DNA of 64,000 nt from Allium sativum (lineage: Eukaryota; Streptophyta; Magnoliopsida; Asparagales; Amaryllidaceae). A model generated the notes under the pieces. That model ran no database searches, was not told the origin of the DNA, and saw nothing but the letters and a program-made list of their open reading frames with translations. Below are positions 1 through 12,016 of the stretch, piece by piece (the first letter of the stretch is position 1; each line of letters opens with the position of its first letter). Position numbers and translations under genes: made by a program. Location of the stretch: the NCBI GenBank assembly GCA_030737875.1, contig CM060912.1, positions 878,191,199-878,255,198 of the forward strand, read 5' to 3'.

Positions 1-2238
1 AGGATAGAAATAAGTGGAATTAATTGTAATTAATGGAAATGAATGGAATTGAATGAAAGCTAAGATAGTAAAAGAAGTGGAATGAACGGGGAATGATAAT
101 AACCTATTGTAAATAAATCACATTAATGAGAATGTTATATAATAGGTAGGCTTGTCCTAGGGACAAGTGGAAATTATAATTTAGGTTATAATAAACGATA
201 AAGAAAATGGAATAACTTATGTAATGAGATAAGTTGTACTTAATCATAAATTAAGTTATTTGTAAGAACGAGAATCTGAAATCTACGGATGAGGACAACA
301 TAAATTATATTTATGGAAAGGAAACTTATTAGTAAACCGTAGTTAAGAGAACTAAGTTAATAAGTGAACAACGACAAGTGGTAGTGACAGTATAAGATGG
401 AATTATGATTAAATAAGAAAGAATGAGGCAAACTTATGAAATGAAATAAGTTATATTTAATCATAAATAATGAGTGATATGTTAAACAGAAAATATGTGA
501 ATTGAGATATACTTAATTACATATTAAGTAGAACATGTTATTGTAACGATGAAATCAAGCAATAATATAAAGGGATTGTGGATTATAGACCTTGGATCAA
601 AATCTAGAGAATAACATGTTGTGGGCATATTAATAAACTTAAATGGGTTAAGTTATATGACTGAAATTAATAAGCAAGAGGAACTTGGTAACTTGAATAA
701 GAAGTCAATGTGAATAACCAAGTTAGATGAAAACTCGAGGAGAAAGAGCAAGCGCATTATTGAATGTTTAGACATAGGGTCTAATAACATATTAAACTGA
801 GGCGCTTGGACCAGTCCGTACGTTTGAGGGTGAATAACCCAACGGGGTATTATCATCGTGGTGTCATAAGGCACGAAGGGAGCACACATTCATCTGATTA
901 TTCTGTCGACTCCAAAGGACTAGAAGGGGAAGCACGCGACTTCCTAGGACGTGGAAGTTGCCCCTGGTTGTCCTCTGCGGTGGTGCAGTGTTCGGGTTGT
1001 ACTCACAGGGGTTGGGTGTGCGCGTAACTACTAGGTAAGTAGCCTTGACTGCAAAAATATCTTTGTAGTCAGAAAGCTGTAATGAGATGACACTAGGGTG
1101 ATTCGGTGATCGCCTCATCAGGGAGGTAGGGATCACGACCAATAAGGATAGTAGATCGTCGGGTACCCATCATCGGCAACCAGTGGGATGTGAAAAGACT
1201 ATAGCTAAACCCAAGACGCCATCCACCTTTCACTATCGAGACACAATAGTCGAGGGTAGACGCCAACTGTATGTTTAGATTGTTTGTTAGGGGCAAGTCG
1301 CTTTGCTCTTGTAGTCTTTACTAGTTGAGGGAGGGGCCTAGGTGGGGCCATAGCCACGATGAAAAACAGACCCAAGGGATATCTGTATTTTGAGGCCCTT
1401 AAAGGCAGGCCTGTACAGATATGGAAAGGCTCACGACCGAGTTTCGTGTTTCTTATATATCCCTGCCATGGAACTCGGTGCACATTAGAGGTTATGTGTG
1501 GTTATAGCATCGAATAAGATTGATGATACGTATGTGGGAAAGTCTAGATACATGCATGTCTTCTCTGGGTGGTGTATCGTAGACTTGAGGACATTACTCT
1601 GTGATGGAATCTGATTCAATCGAAGGTGGCAGTCTGCATTCTTACGTAGCATAGTAATGGAAAATATATGCGGAATGTAACATTGCTATATAGAGATTTG
1701 TACGTCACTTCGGCGTAGGATGAGGGACTGCGTACATTTCTATGGCATTACAGTGGAGACCGTGCGAGTGAGATACCATGGGCTGTGAGAGGTAGCTACA
1801 TATATATTGTATTAGGTTAATCGACTAGGAAGTAAATGGGTACGACATGTGTGTAAGCCTTGAGTGCTATTAAACTAAGTAACCTAATAAATAAGAAAAT
1901 GTGATTGAATGGTATATGTAGGATTATCCAAAGTGTATAGTTTAAATTCAGTCACCAGAACTTGTGTTCTGACCCCCTCCTCATAACATACTCGTAGGTT
2001 AGATTTGTGGCAAAGATATGATAGCTTTGGATACTGATTCGGCAGTATTATTACTACGATAAGGCTATACTTTGATTATATTATACGTTATCCATTCCAC
2101 TATGAGATATTTTCTGAGCTCTGATATATTTTATATCTCTGTCTTTTCTGCAGGATACCAAAGCAACCAACATGGGTTTCGATGGATTAGAATTTTGAAA
2201 AAAAAAAAAATCAGTCTATCGGAATTCGGGTTGTTACA
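1..2238 (+). mobile_element. Element L: 5' LTR, 3' part only (LARD-like)
   Basis: This is the right-hand half of an LTR whose start lies outside the window. It aligns along its whole length with 6504-8741, the matching half of the 3' LTR; both stretches are 2238 bases. It ends in TTGTTACA directly before a tRNA-Met primer binding site. By eye the two copies differ at several percent of sites with small indels, so this is an old insertion. It holds no gene. Two 92-codon antisense frames occur at equivalent places in both LTR copies, but LTRs are copies of each other at insertion, so this is not evidence of coding. Confidence 0.85.
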
Positions 2239-2240
2239 TC

Positions 2241-2252
2241 TGGTATCAGAGC
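2241..2252 (+). other. Primer binding site of element L (tRNA-iMet)
   Basis: TGGTATCAGAGC, the complement of the initiator tRNA-Met 3' end, lies two bases after the CA end of the 5' LTR. The same two-base spacing is seen in elements C and D. It primes minus-strand DNA synthesis in LTR retrotransposons. Confidence 0.85.
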
Positions 2253-4410
2253 TTAGATTTAGGATTCCTGTATAAATAGTGAGTGAACGTATTTGTATTT
2301 TTAAAAATGTAAATATTATATATATACCTAAATCCATAGAGGACCCACTAAATAGAAATAGTATAATATGCTAAGAATTGGGATGTCCGTTTTGTACACT
2401 GAAGTAATAAATATGGAAATCTAAGACCCTTAGGTAATTTTGGTGAAAAGTGTACAATGTACTTTGTATGGAAGGAAGGTGAATCCCATATGATTAGTAT
2501 TTTGGGTTAGTGGGTTTGGCAGGAAAACCTTATAAATTGGAAAAGGTTAGAAAGAGAAAAATGGATTAGGAATATATATAGTTGAGAGAATTGACCTTGT
2601 GGGAGTGTCTGGGAAAGCCTAGAAAATTAGAAACCTGCTTTGAGTCTAACGCCGTTGTTAACTTTTAAGAACTTGAAATTATAAAAGCTTTTGGTAAATG
2701 GTTTATGGTGTTTTAATCTTAAAAGTTATAGTTTTAAAATATGTAAAAAAGTACACATATTGGGTTTTAAAGTAAAATGGGGTACATTTATTAAACAGTG
2801 ATTTCTTGCGAAAATTTTATCTAAAATAAATTTCTCTCGGTAAAAGGTGCATATTATAGAGCATGTATAACTCACTAGTTTTCTTGTTATATTGCATAAA
2901 AGAATTTTTAATAAAGAATGTTTTGAAGCCTCTATTCTTTTAATAATCATTTTTGATAAATTGGTTTAACAAGAGAATTTTGTTGGGTGGACAAAATAAT
3001 TTGTGGAAATTAAGAATAGAGTAAATGTTTGCACCTTGCAGTAAGAGACTGAGCTGACCTTATAGGCAAGAACAAGTTATAAACCCCAATTGAGAAACAG
3101 TTGTCCTTATCTACTCCAATTTTTGTGATTTGAAAAGAAATGATTTACATTTTTATATAAAATGACATGTTTTATGGTTTGGCAAAAAAAATTCATGAGG
3201 AAAATAAAATTTTGACACTTTTAGTTTTTGGAAGGAAATTTAAATGAAAAGGCCATACCGTGTTTTAAAAAGTATGGAGTAGGTAAGGATTAGTGCTTAG
3301 GGAAGACGGGAAAAGTTTTGAGGCTATGAAGTAAGTACCAAGAACTATCTTGGAATAATGGTAAGTTCCTGTAGAATGCGTAAGAATTGAAAAGCCTAGG
3401 GTGTTGCTTGAAATAATTGTTGGTACACAGCTAGGACTAGTGGTGACTACTAGATAGTAAAGGGAAAGTAAGTATTTAGATCATATTGCTAATTTTCATG
3501 TTAGGGGTACAACCCGTTATTGCATTTCTGTTGGGAACGTTCTGTTATTTTATTCCTATTGGGTAGTTAGGGTAACACCTAAACCTGTCATTGATCCCGT
3601 GGTTCAAGCTTGCTGTCTGAAGGGGACATATTCCTGAAATTCTTGGCCCATAGTAGTAGCTATGTAGAGTGTCTGTTTTCCTGTTTTAGTTGAAGGCTTA
3701 GTTGAAACTAAACCTAGATCAGATAATTAAATAAGCTAAGAAAAGAGAAATGGTACAACTAATAAGGAAACAACAAATTCAGTAAAGCGACAGACATGAC
3801 AAATTCTGAGAAAAGACGAATAAGAGTAAAAATTTCCAAGATAAGATGAAAAAGAAAATCAATGACAAAGAAAATTTTCTTATGGGGCTGTGCTTGGATA
3901 GGAAAATGGGGAATCTTCATAAATAGTTACATACAATCCAAGTACGGTTGGAAAAAGGTATATAAAAGAAAAATGGAAGATGCGAAATTTTCCGTTTTCC
4001 ACCTTTTCGTAACATAAGAAATCGAATTTAGAAAATTAGATTTTTCTGAAATTCAAAAAATAAAGTTGGTTGGTAGGACTTTGGATGCAACAATTGGATA
4101 AACTGCGCTCTTGCTCTGCAGAAATGTGGGAAATTTTGGATGAAAATGTATTTTGATTTTCAAAATATTGCATTCATGTAAAACTGCCAGTATATTTAGG
4201 ATGTGAGCATCATGTTTTTAAAGAATTTTTGAAAAATTTGCGTACACATAAGAGGTACCGCTTAGGCATACATGTATTATAATGTTTTATTTCACTTTGC
4301 ACAAGTGCACAATGTTTGCAAAAATTGGATGCACACATATTGTATGTAAATTATGCAAGGGGTTAATTGATTTTTTACCCTTATCAAATTTTGGGGACGA
4401 AATTTTCTAA

Positions 4411-4421
4411 TGGTGGGAGGA
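4411..4421 (+). other. Polypurine tract of element L
   Basis: The purine-rich TGGTGGGAGGA immediately precedes the TG of the 3' LTR. Just upstream is GGGGACGAAATTTTCT, a context often seen before the PPT of Tekay/Del-like chromoviruses and also present in D and, on the minus strand, in C. Confidence 0.75.
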
Positions 4422-4799
4422 TGTAACATCCCGCATTTTATGACAATTTAATAATTAAATAATGCATATGTGTATATATATATACACATAGGCATAAACA
4501 TTTAAAAGAAAAATATAATATTGATGATATGTGGTTGCATGTAATAAATACATGCACTAAAAAAGGAGAAAATATTAATGCAAATAAAAATGTAATGCAT
4601 GCATTAAAAGAAAGAAAGGATTTGTTGCATGCGGTGTAAATAGTAAATATGTTGCATGCACCGATTATGCATTAATAATAAAAGAGAAATAAAAGAAAAA
4701 GATTCATACAATGGGTTAAATGAAATATTGTAACAAACATGAAAAAAAGAAGTAAGAATAGAACAATAATTACCATTGTTCTAAGCCTTGTTAACAATA

Positions 4800-4873
4800 G
4801 CCTTAGTAGTCCAATTGGTTAGAGCATGTGACTTGCATACAAGAGGTACAGAGTTCGATTCCCGCTGCCGTCA
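4800..4873 (+). pseudogene. tRNA-like sequence (tRNA pseudogene or SINE head)
   Basis: An A-box-like D arm (AATTGGTTAGAGCA) is followed by an anticodon-arm-like region with TGC at the anticodon position, a B-box-like T arm (GTTCGATTCCC), TGCCGTCA and a T run. The anticodon-arm context also resembles plant tRNA-Cys. The acceptor and anticodon stems pair poorly, so I do not think it is functional. It may be a decayed tRNA, the head of a tRNA-derived SINE, or an internal Pol III promoter carried in the LTR. Confidence 0.45.
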
Positions 4874-5270
4874 TATTTTTGTTTTAAGAGAACGACTAAA
4901 ATAACACATGTTCATGAGAGAAAATATGTATATATGCACATATATGGAAAAATATACATATAAGGAAGTAAAGAAAATATATGTATATATGTGCAGAAAT
5001 ATATATATATATATATATATATACAAGAGATAGAGTTTAAGATAAGGCTGCAATCAAAGAAATATAGCAAGAATAAAATAACAATGCAACACCGTTTGAA
5101 TTTTGAAAATGAAACAAAAGTTATGCGTATATATACGCGTAAAATGATCATTAGGAGATTTGTATACGTATAAGAAGATTATATGTGAATATAACAGTTA
5201 AATAAATTCCAAAAATTCGAACATTCGAAAATCAAACTTCTGCGCCAAAACAACTCGTGGGCCATAAGGG

Positions 5271-5296
5271 GTCGACACCCCTGTAGGTGGGTCGAC
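5271..5296. promoter_or_regulatory. Paired GTCGAC palindromes upstream of the L TATA box
   Basis: GTCGAC occurs at 5271 and 5291, 20 bases apart, about 105-130 bases before the TATA box. The B/E and D LTRs carry GTCGAC in a comparable place, so it may be a shared upstream promoter element. Function is inferred from position only. Confidence 0.4.
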
Positions 5297-5399
5297 ACTC
5301 CCCTCAGATCCGGCTAGATTCATCTGCGAACCCGGACTATTTTCTTAATTGGGTTCAATGATGACTCAGCGCTGCGTGCACGATAAGATCCTGAACACC

Positions 5400-5407
5400 T
5401 ATAAATA
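5400..5407 (+). promoter_or_regulatory. Candidate TATA box of the L LTR
   Basis: TATAAATA lies in a mixed-composition context and is followed by a pyrimidine-rich stretch (TTCTTCCTCCTCC near 5466), as in plant Pol II promoters. It would place the U3/R boundary near 5430. Confidence 0.5.
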
Positions 5408-6241
5408 GGCTAGCAGAGCCTAACCTAGATCTCACATTCTCTGAGACAACGTCTAAGCTCTTCCATTCTTCCTCCTCCTCAAATCTCTTCATAAAAATAA
5501 GGTAATTAGTTTAGGAAAATTCTGAATCAAGATGTGGAGGAAAAGAATGAAAATTAATAAGAAGGTGTTCAAAATTATATGCGAAGTAAGGTAAATTCCT
5601 AGATCTGGTCTATTCAATTTTCTCCTCTTTCTTCCCTTTTTCTTTTAGTAAGAATTGTGGATCCATGGTTGATTGGTTCTAAATTCAGTTAGGAGGACCA
5701 TGGAATACTAGATTTGGACCAAATTCAGGATTCGGAAAGCAAATTAGGTGAGTGAATTTAATTTGTATCATTTTTTATTATGATATATTATTGTTTGACA
5801 TTCTCCGTTTATATGCACTGTAAATCTGCTTGAATGATTAAAGTGATGAAATGATAATATGACATGTTGAAGTATTAATATGTTAAAATATTAGTATGTT
5901 GGAAAATTCCTATGTTGAAACGCTTAATATGCTAAAATGTTCACATATTGAAATGTAAACTTGTTAAAAATATGTGTAGCAATTACTGTTGTTATAATTA
6001 CATATTAGCTTGTGACAACTAAGTACTTGAACCATATAAATTGGAATAATTACATGTTAAATTAGAATAATCACATGATTTGAAGATCACATGTTACTTT
6101 GAGATGAAATTAATTATATGTTAGGAAGAACATATGACATAAAATGAGCTTAATATGATGACATGTAAAATAGGTTGCAGTGAAAATGTGGAAAGAATAA
6201 TATGCCTAAATTTACAGTAAATATTAAACTGTAACGCACCT

Positions 6242-6340
6242 AGACACGATGTTAAATTCAACTTGTGGTAGAAGTTTGCCCAGAACCGCCCAGCATATCC
6301 AGCATACACAAGTTGTTAATTTACTGTGAGGGGTCTAATG
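6242..6340 (+). repeat. LTR tandem hairpin, unit 1 (element L)
   Basis: A nine-base stem, CAACTTGTG at 6259-6267 with CACAAGTTG at 6307-6315, encloses a loop containing AGAACCGCCC. It is followed by GTGAGGGGTCTA. It is the first of two like units and has counterparts in the B, E and D LTRs with different stem sequences. Confidence 0.6.
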
Positions 6341-6365
6341 CGTAAATATACATGTAACAGTGCTA

Positions 6366-6460
6366 AGGCACGAGGTTAAGTCAACTTGTGGTAGAAGTCT
6401 GCCCGGAACCGCCCGACAAATCTAGCATTCACAAGTGGTAGGCTTAATGTGAGAGGTCTA
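6366..6460 (+). repeat. LTR tandem hairpin, unit 2 (element L)
   Basis: ACTTGTG at 6384-6390 pairs with CACAAGT at 6430-6436 around a loop with CCCGGAACCGCCC. It is flanked by GAGGTTAAG before and AATGTGAGAGGTCTA after, the most constant parts of the motif across families. Confidence 0.6.
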
Positions 6461-8741
6461 GTACATAAACATATATATGTATATATATATATATGAATAT
6501 AAAAGGATAGAAATAAATGGCATTAATTGTAATTAATGGAATTGAATGAAAGTTACAACAATAAAAGAAGTGGAATGAACGGGGGATGATAATAACCTAC
6601 TGTAAATAAATTACATTATTAAGAATGTTATATAATAGGTAGGCTTGTCCTGGGGACAAGAGGAAATTATAACTTAGGTTATAATAAATGATAAAATAAA
6701 ATGGAATAACTTATGTAATGAGATAAGTTGTACTTAATTGTAAATTAAGTTATTTGTAAGAACGAGAATCTGAGATCTACGGATGAGAACAACATAGGTT
6801 ATATTTATGGAAAGAAACTTATTAGTAAACCTTAGTTAAGAGAACTAAGTTAATAAGTGAACAACGACAAGCGGTAGTGACAATATAAGATAGAATTATG
6901 ATTAAATAAGAAAGAATGAGGCAAACTTATGAAATGAAATAAGTTATATTTAATCATAAATAATAAGTGACATGTTAAACAGAAAACATGTGAATTGAGA
7001 TATACTTAATTACATATTAAGTAGAACATGTTATTGTAACGATGAAATCAAGCAATAATATAAAGGGATTGTGGATTACAGACCTTGGATCACAATCTAG
7101 AGAATAACATGTTGTGGGCATATTAATAAACTTAAATGGGTTAAGTTATATGACTGAAATTAATAAGCAAGAGGAGTTTGGTAACTTGAATAAGAAGTCA
7201 ATGTGAATAACCAAGTTAGATGAAAACCCGAGGAGGAAGAGCAGACGCATAATTGAATGTTTAGACATAAGGTCTAATAACACATTAAACTGAGGCGCTT
7301 GGACCAGTCTGTATGTTTGAGGGTGATGAGGCACCCAATGAGGTAGATCATCATGGTGTCATGAGGCACGAGGGGAGTGCACCTTCCTCTGATTATTCTG
7401 TCGGCTCCGAAGGACTGGAAGGGGAAGCATGCGTCTTCCTGGGACATGGAAGGTGCCCATGGTAGTCCTCTGTGCTGGTGTAGTGTTCGGGCTGTGCTCA
7501 CAAAGGTTGGGTCTGCGTGTAACTACCAGGTGAGTAGCCTTGACTGCAAAAATAGCTTTACAGTCGTAAAGATGTGACGAGGTGACACTAGGGTGATTTG
7601 GCGATCGCCTCATCAGGAAGGTAGGGGTCACGACCAATTAGGATAGTAGATCATCGGGTACCCGTCATCGGCAACCAGTGGGATGAAAAAAGACTAGACC
7701 TAAACCCAAGACGCTATCCACCTTTTACTATCGAGACACAGTAGTTGAGGGTAAACGCCAACTGGATGTTTAGATTGTTTGTTAGGGGAAAGTCGCTTAG
7801 CTCTTGTAGTCTTTACTAGTTGAGGGAGGGGCCGAGGTGGGGCCATAGCCACCATGAAAAACATACCCAAGGGATATCTGTATTTTGAGGCCCATAAAGG
7901 CGGGCCTGTACAGATATAGAAAAGCTCCCGACCGAGTTTCGTGTTTCTTGTATAGCCCTGCCACGGAACTCGGTGCACATAAGAGGTTATGTGCAGTTAA
8001 GGCGTCGAATACGATTTATGATACATACGTGGGAAAGTCTAGATACATGCGTGTTTGCTCTGGGTGGTGTATAGTAGACTTGCAGGTATTACTCTACAAT
8101 GGAATCTGATTCGATCGAAGGTGGCAGTCCGTACGCTTACATAGCATAGTAATGACAGATATATGTGGAACATAACATTGCTATATAAAGATCGTACGTC
8201 ACTTCTGCATAGGATTAGGAACTGCGTACATTTCTATGGCATTACGGTGGAGACCATGTAAGTGGGGTACCACGGGGTGTGCTTCATTATTGGGGGGTAG
8301 CTACATATATACTGTATTAGGTTAATCCACTGGGAAGTAAATGGGTATGACGTGTGTGTAAGCCTTGAGTGCTGTTAACCTAAGTAACCTAATAAATAAG
8401 AAAATGTGATTGAACGATATATGTAGGATTATCCAAAATGTATAGTTTAAATTCAGTCACTAGAACTTGTGTTCTGACCCCCTTCTCATAACATACTCGT
8501 TGGTTAGATTTGTGACAGAGATATGATAGCTTTGGATACTGGTTAGGTAGTATTATTACTATCTTAAGGCTATACATTGATTATATTATACTTTATCCAT
8601 TCCGCTGTGAGATATTTTCTTAGCTCTGATATATTTTATATCTCTGTCTTTTTTGCAGGATACCAGAGTAACCAACACGGGTTTCGATGGATTAGAATTT
8701 TGAAGAAAAAAAATCGATCTATCGGAATTCGGGTTGTTACA

Positions 8742-8982
8742 AGTATGATTGGAGCTTCGTTGGCCCAGCTTTATATTAAGGAAGTAGTTCGACTGCATGG
8801 GAGTCAAACAAGTATATAGGGAAATAGAGACCCTTTTTTCACAAGCGAATTTCGGAGGAGCCTACAAACAGCTTTAAGGACGACGTTAAATCTTAGCACC
8901 GCATATCACCCGCAGATCGACGGACAAATGAAGAGAGTTAGCCAAATTCTAAAAGATCTACTAGAGCTTGCATCATCGACTT
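8742..8982 (+). pseudogene. Element A: integrase core fragment (left piece)
   Basis: The translation reads, with a stop and a frame change, as the second half of a Gypsy integrase core: LYIKEVVRLHG, then NRDPFFTSEF, LSTAYHPQIDG and QILKDLL. The usual GQTERV, which carries the catalytic glutamate, is GQMKRV here, so Glu is replaced by Lys. Element L ends immediately to the left and the B LTR starts immediately to the right. The same gene resumes at 34930, so both L and B inserted into integrase of this older element. Confidence 0.8.
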
Positions 8983-9189
8983 TGTATCTAACACCCCATA
9001 AAGTAGACCTAAATTATACATAAGGTAATTTAATTTAAAATAAATAATAATAAGTTAACGGGTTGAAAATGGAAATTTAGATAATTAGGAATTAGGCAAC
9101 GAAAGCGTTGTAGTTGCGTTTGTGGCGAGATTCTGATTCATTTTCCCATTTTATTTACTGAAAACGAAATCCATATATGAGAGATATTG

Positions 9190-9356
9190 ATTTTTTTTTT
9201 TTGAATTTTTTCAGAGGAGAAACCGGCACTGTCGTAAAACTCCCCCTAGTGCACCTAACCTGGCCCGCGGGGTCATCAGGCTTATGCACATGGTAAACCC
9301 CCTTATTTGAACTAAAGTGCGTGAGGCGGGAATCGAACCCTCAAATTTCAAATAAA
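9190..9356 (-). mobile_element. SINE-like insertion, 5'-truncated
   Basis: This stretch is absent from the otherwise matching positions in the B 3' LTR (near 31850) and in E (near 36950). On the minus strand it has a B-box-like GGGTTCGATTCCCGCC near its start and an A-rich 3' end (a run of T on the plus strand near 9191). The A-box part is missing, so it would be a 5'-truncated tRNA-derived SINE. The right junction repeats a TTTCAAATAAATAAATAT stretch of the host LTR, possibly a target duplication. The family is not recognised. Confidence 0.5.
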
Positions 9357-9594
9357 TAAATATTAACACACAAGGTTTGAATTTCAAATAAATAAATATA
9401 CAAATCTAGAATATATTAACTGGGATTTGCATGAAAGGAATATTCCAATCGAACTCAAATTTGTGTGTATATATTTATATATACTATGGGACAAGGGTAA
9501 GCAAACAAAGGTAAGAAATCATTATAATAAATGATGCTTAATAAATTAGGTGACAAACCAGGAGGTTAAATCTCCTGAGAATTTCATGACCCAA

Positions 9595-9606
9595 GGGGTC
9601 GACCCC
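9595..9606. promoter_or_regulatory. GTCGAC palindrome in the B 5' LTR
   Basis: GGGGTCGACCCC is a perfect 12-base palindrome. Removing the CACTA insertion brings it to within roughly 150 bases of the B TATA box. E has GTCGAC at 37213; the B 3' LTR has a mutated version near 32108. Confidence 0.4.
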
Positions 9607-11835
9607 TAGGGGTGAGCGTTGGGTCGTTCCTGTATGATGAAGGCTTGCACTATAAGAAAATTAACTATAGATGGCACGGAGGATAGCACCACAATGCAAT
9701 TGTTGTGCTTAGATTATTTTTATGTCCTTCACAAACAAAAATAGCACTCCACGACATCACATATCTATGTGCCTAAAACAAAAGGAATAAAATAGATGGC
9801 GGATATTATTTTTTCCTCCGGCTCATATTTGCTATTCCAGGGTTTAGCACGAAACCCCTTTTCAACGAAACCCCTTTTCATCGTCTCCACTTCCAAAATC
9901 ATTATTTTGTTCCCCCAAAATCACCTTTTTGGTAATCCATGAAATACCTACCTAAAAGTATAAAATTAGCATTTATTTCTCTTACTTGAATGTTTAATGT
10001 TGAGGCGCTTCTCTTCATCGTCTTCACATGAAACCCCTTAGTTTCCTTATTTCTTGCTGACTTGACTTTCATTTATCGGATCCGATCTCCCTCTTTGGAG
10101 AATAACTAGTATGTATGTGGACATACGGGTGGAAGCTCTTCATCTCATATGCTTTCGAGATGCTTACTTGGAACATGTATTGTTCATTGTGAGTCTTTGT
10201 TGCTCGCCTTTCCACTCTCTTTTCCATTGTATTGTTTTTTTTATTGTGGTAGACAGATATAATTTTAGTAGATGGTATTCTATCAACATCTCATGGATGA
10301 TGGTATTCTTATCAAAATGGTCCTAAAATTCAATAGAAAAATGTTCTAAGAAACAAAAGGAATGAAAGCGTGGAGAAGAGAAATACATCAACATTAGAAC
10401 CTTTATTTTGTATGTTTATATATTCATCTTTTTAAATGCTTAGGCTCTTGTTGAATGGTTGAATAGACTATTTTTGGTATAGTCACAATTGTGTTTCTTT
10501 ATTTTTTTATGATATAGAAAACATGAACTTTTCAACAAACATAAAAAGCTGGTTAATGCCTGTTTAATAACATTGACCACCTTTTGGAATGAACATTTTA
10601 AAGTTTACACAATCATTTTACATTTGGATATAAACGTTTTAAAGTTTACACAACTATTTATTGATAGTTAGTTCCTAACGTTTTATATTTAAGTCCACAT
10701 ATTTAAATTAATTATTAAACTCAAATTTTGAGTAATTTAAATAAATTTAATTAACTAATATTTCTTTTAAATACGAAAAGTGACATAATTATTGTTTTTT
10801 GAAACCAAATACCTAAACTTCAAATTTTTTATAATCATTTAAGTCTCTCTCAATTATTTTCTAATATTTTACATTTAGTACCATATTTTACAATTAATTA
10901 CATAATATTAAAACTAGTTAAATAACCTTGGCAAACTATTATTCATTGATTACCTAATAAATCACACCTAGCTTAAACATATTCATATTAACAAAAATGA
11001 AGAAATATCAAATATATGAAAACATTAATCACATAACATAAATTATACGCAAAAAGTTTTTCACAAGTTCAGGGACGAACTCATTTACATCAATGTATTT
11101 TCCTTGTATTGCATTGTAATATTAATGTCAAAAGCCTACATTTTAAATTTTATTTAATTATTTATAAAACACCGCACAATATTACTTAACATTGTACAGT
11201 TGATCAATATGCTTAAATTATTATGTATTTTAAGTTTAACAAATGAATTCAATCAAGGAATTGTTGTTAATTCATGTAATTAACACTAAGCATGATGCTT
11301 TAAAATGTACACCATGTTAATATCAACAAAAATGAAAAAATCGGTTGTTTTTTCAAATATAAAGTTAAATAAGTCATATAATTTAAATAATGTATGTAAA
11401 CAATAATAAAAATAATAATATATTATACACTTATCTCAATAAAATTATCATAAATTAAACAAAATAATTCCCACTTTATTTACTACATTTTAACATTTCT
11501 ACAATTATTTGTTAAACCTCCTCAATTCTTTTGTGAGATTTTATATTTCAACCCATATGTTTAAACTATTCATGAAATCTTAAATTCTAATTATTTGAAT
11601 AATCTTATAGAGTATTTAGTACATTTTTCTAATAGCTCTCAACAATATAGGCCAATTTTACTATGTATATTCATATTAAAAAAAGGTATTTTTACTATGC
11701 AAATGTATAAATCACATAACATGAACTATGTATATCAACAATAATGACAAAGTTAATTTGTAAATTAGTTTGATTCATTTATATCAAGAATTTCTCATAT
11801 ATATCATAAAATTCTTTTTGAATATCACTAACTCC

Positions 11836-11866
<31 letters not shown>

Positions 11867-12016
11867 TTGCAAATTTATTTTCAATTTTTCCTGCAATACT
11901 ATGCAGTTAAACTGACTTTGTAATTTTACATTTAACTTATTTAAACATATTCTATTAAATAATACTTGCTAATTCATCGAATAAATTACTAACCTACATC
12001 AATTTCAATGTGTATA

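Larger units (their letters stand above)
2239..4421 (+). mobile_element. Element L: internal domain, non-coding
   Basis: This is about 2.18 kb between the PBS and the polypurine tract. I see no gag zinc knuckle, protease DSGA, RT FVDD or integrase motif in any frame; frames are short and AT-rich. Both cis elements needed for reverse transcription (PBS and PPT) are kept. This fits a large retrotransposon derivative (LARD) that depends on proteins made elsewhere. It could instead be an autonomous element that lost its coding region by deletion; a related full-length copy would settle this. Confidence 0.7.
4422..8741 (+). mobile_element. Element L: complete 3' LTR, 4.32 kb
   Basis: The LTR runs from TGTAACATCCCGC after the PPT to TTGTTACA, where integrase sequence of element A begins. 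Inside it are a tRNA-like stretch (4800-4873), GTCGAC palindromes before a TATA box (5400), a tandem hairpin pair (6242-6460) and, near the right end, a short GTTCTGACC hairpin. Its last third resembles the end of the B LTR (matching U5-like blocks), so L and B look like related families. A 4.3 kb LTR around a 2.2 kb interior is the LARD architecture. The target-site duplication cannot be tested because the 5' end is off-window. Confidence 0.85.
8983..9647 (+). mobile_element. Element B: 5' LTR, segment 1
   Basis: This aligns with 31648 onward (the 3' LTR of B) and 36752 onward (E), starting at a TGTA that is followed by a few extra bases before ACACCCCATAAAG. It is cut at 9647 by a CACTA element and contains a SINE-like insertion near 9190-9356. 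No clean 5-base target duplication is visible, but the integrase codons before it (Ile-Asp-Phe) lead into GGAW after the far LTR. Confidence 0.8.

Noticed and set aside
864..1483. Two 92-codon antisense ORFs found in both L LTRs
   Set aside because: LTR copies are identical at insertion, so shared frames are expected. No known motif and no independent copy supports coding.
4800..4873. Functional tRNA-Ala (TGC) gene
   Set aside because: The acceptor and anticodon stems have several mismatches; kept only as a tRNA-like pseudogene.
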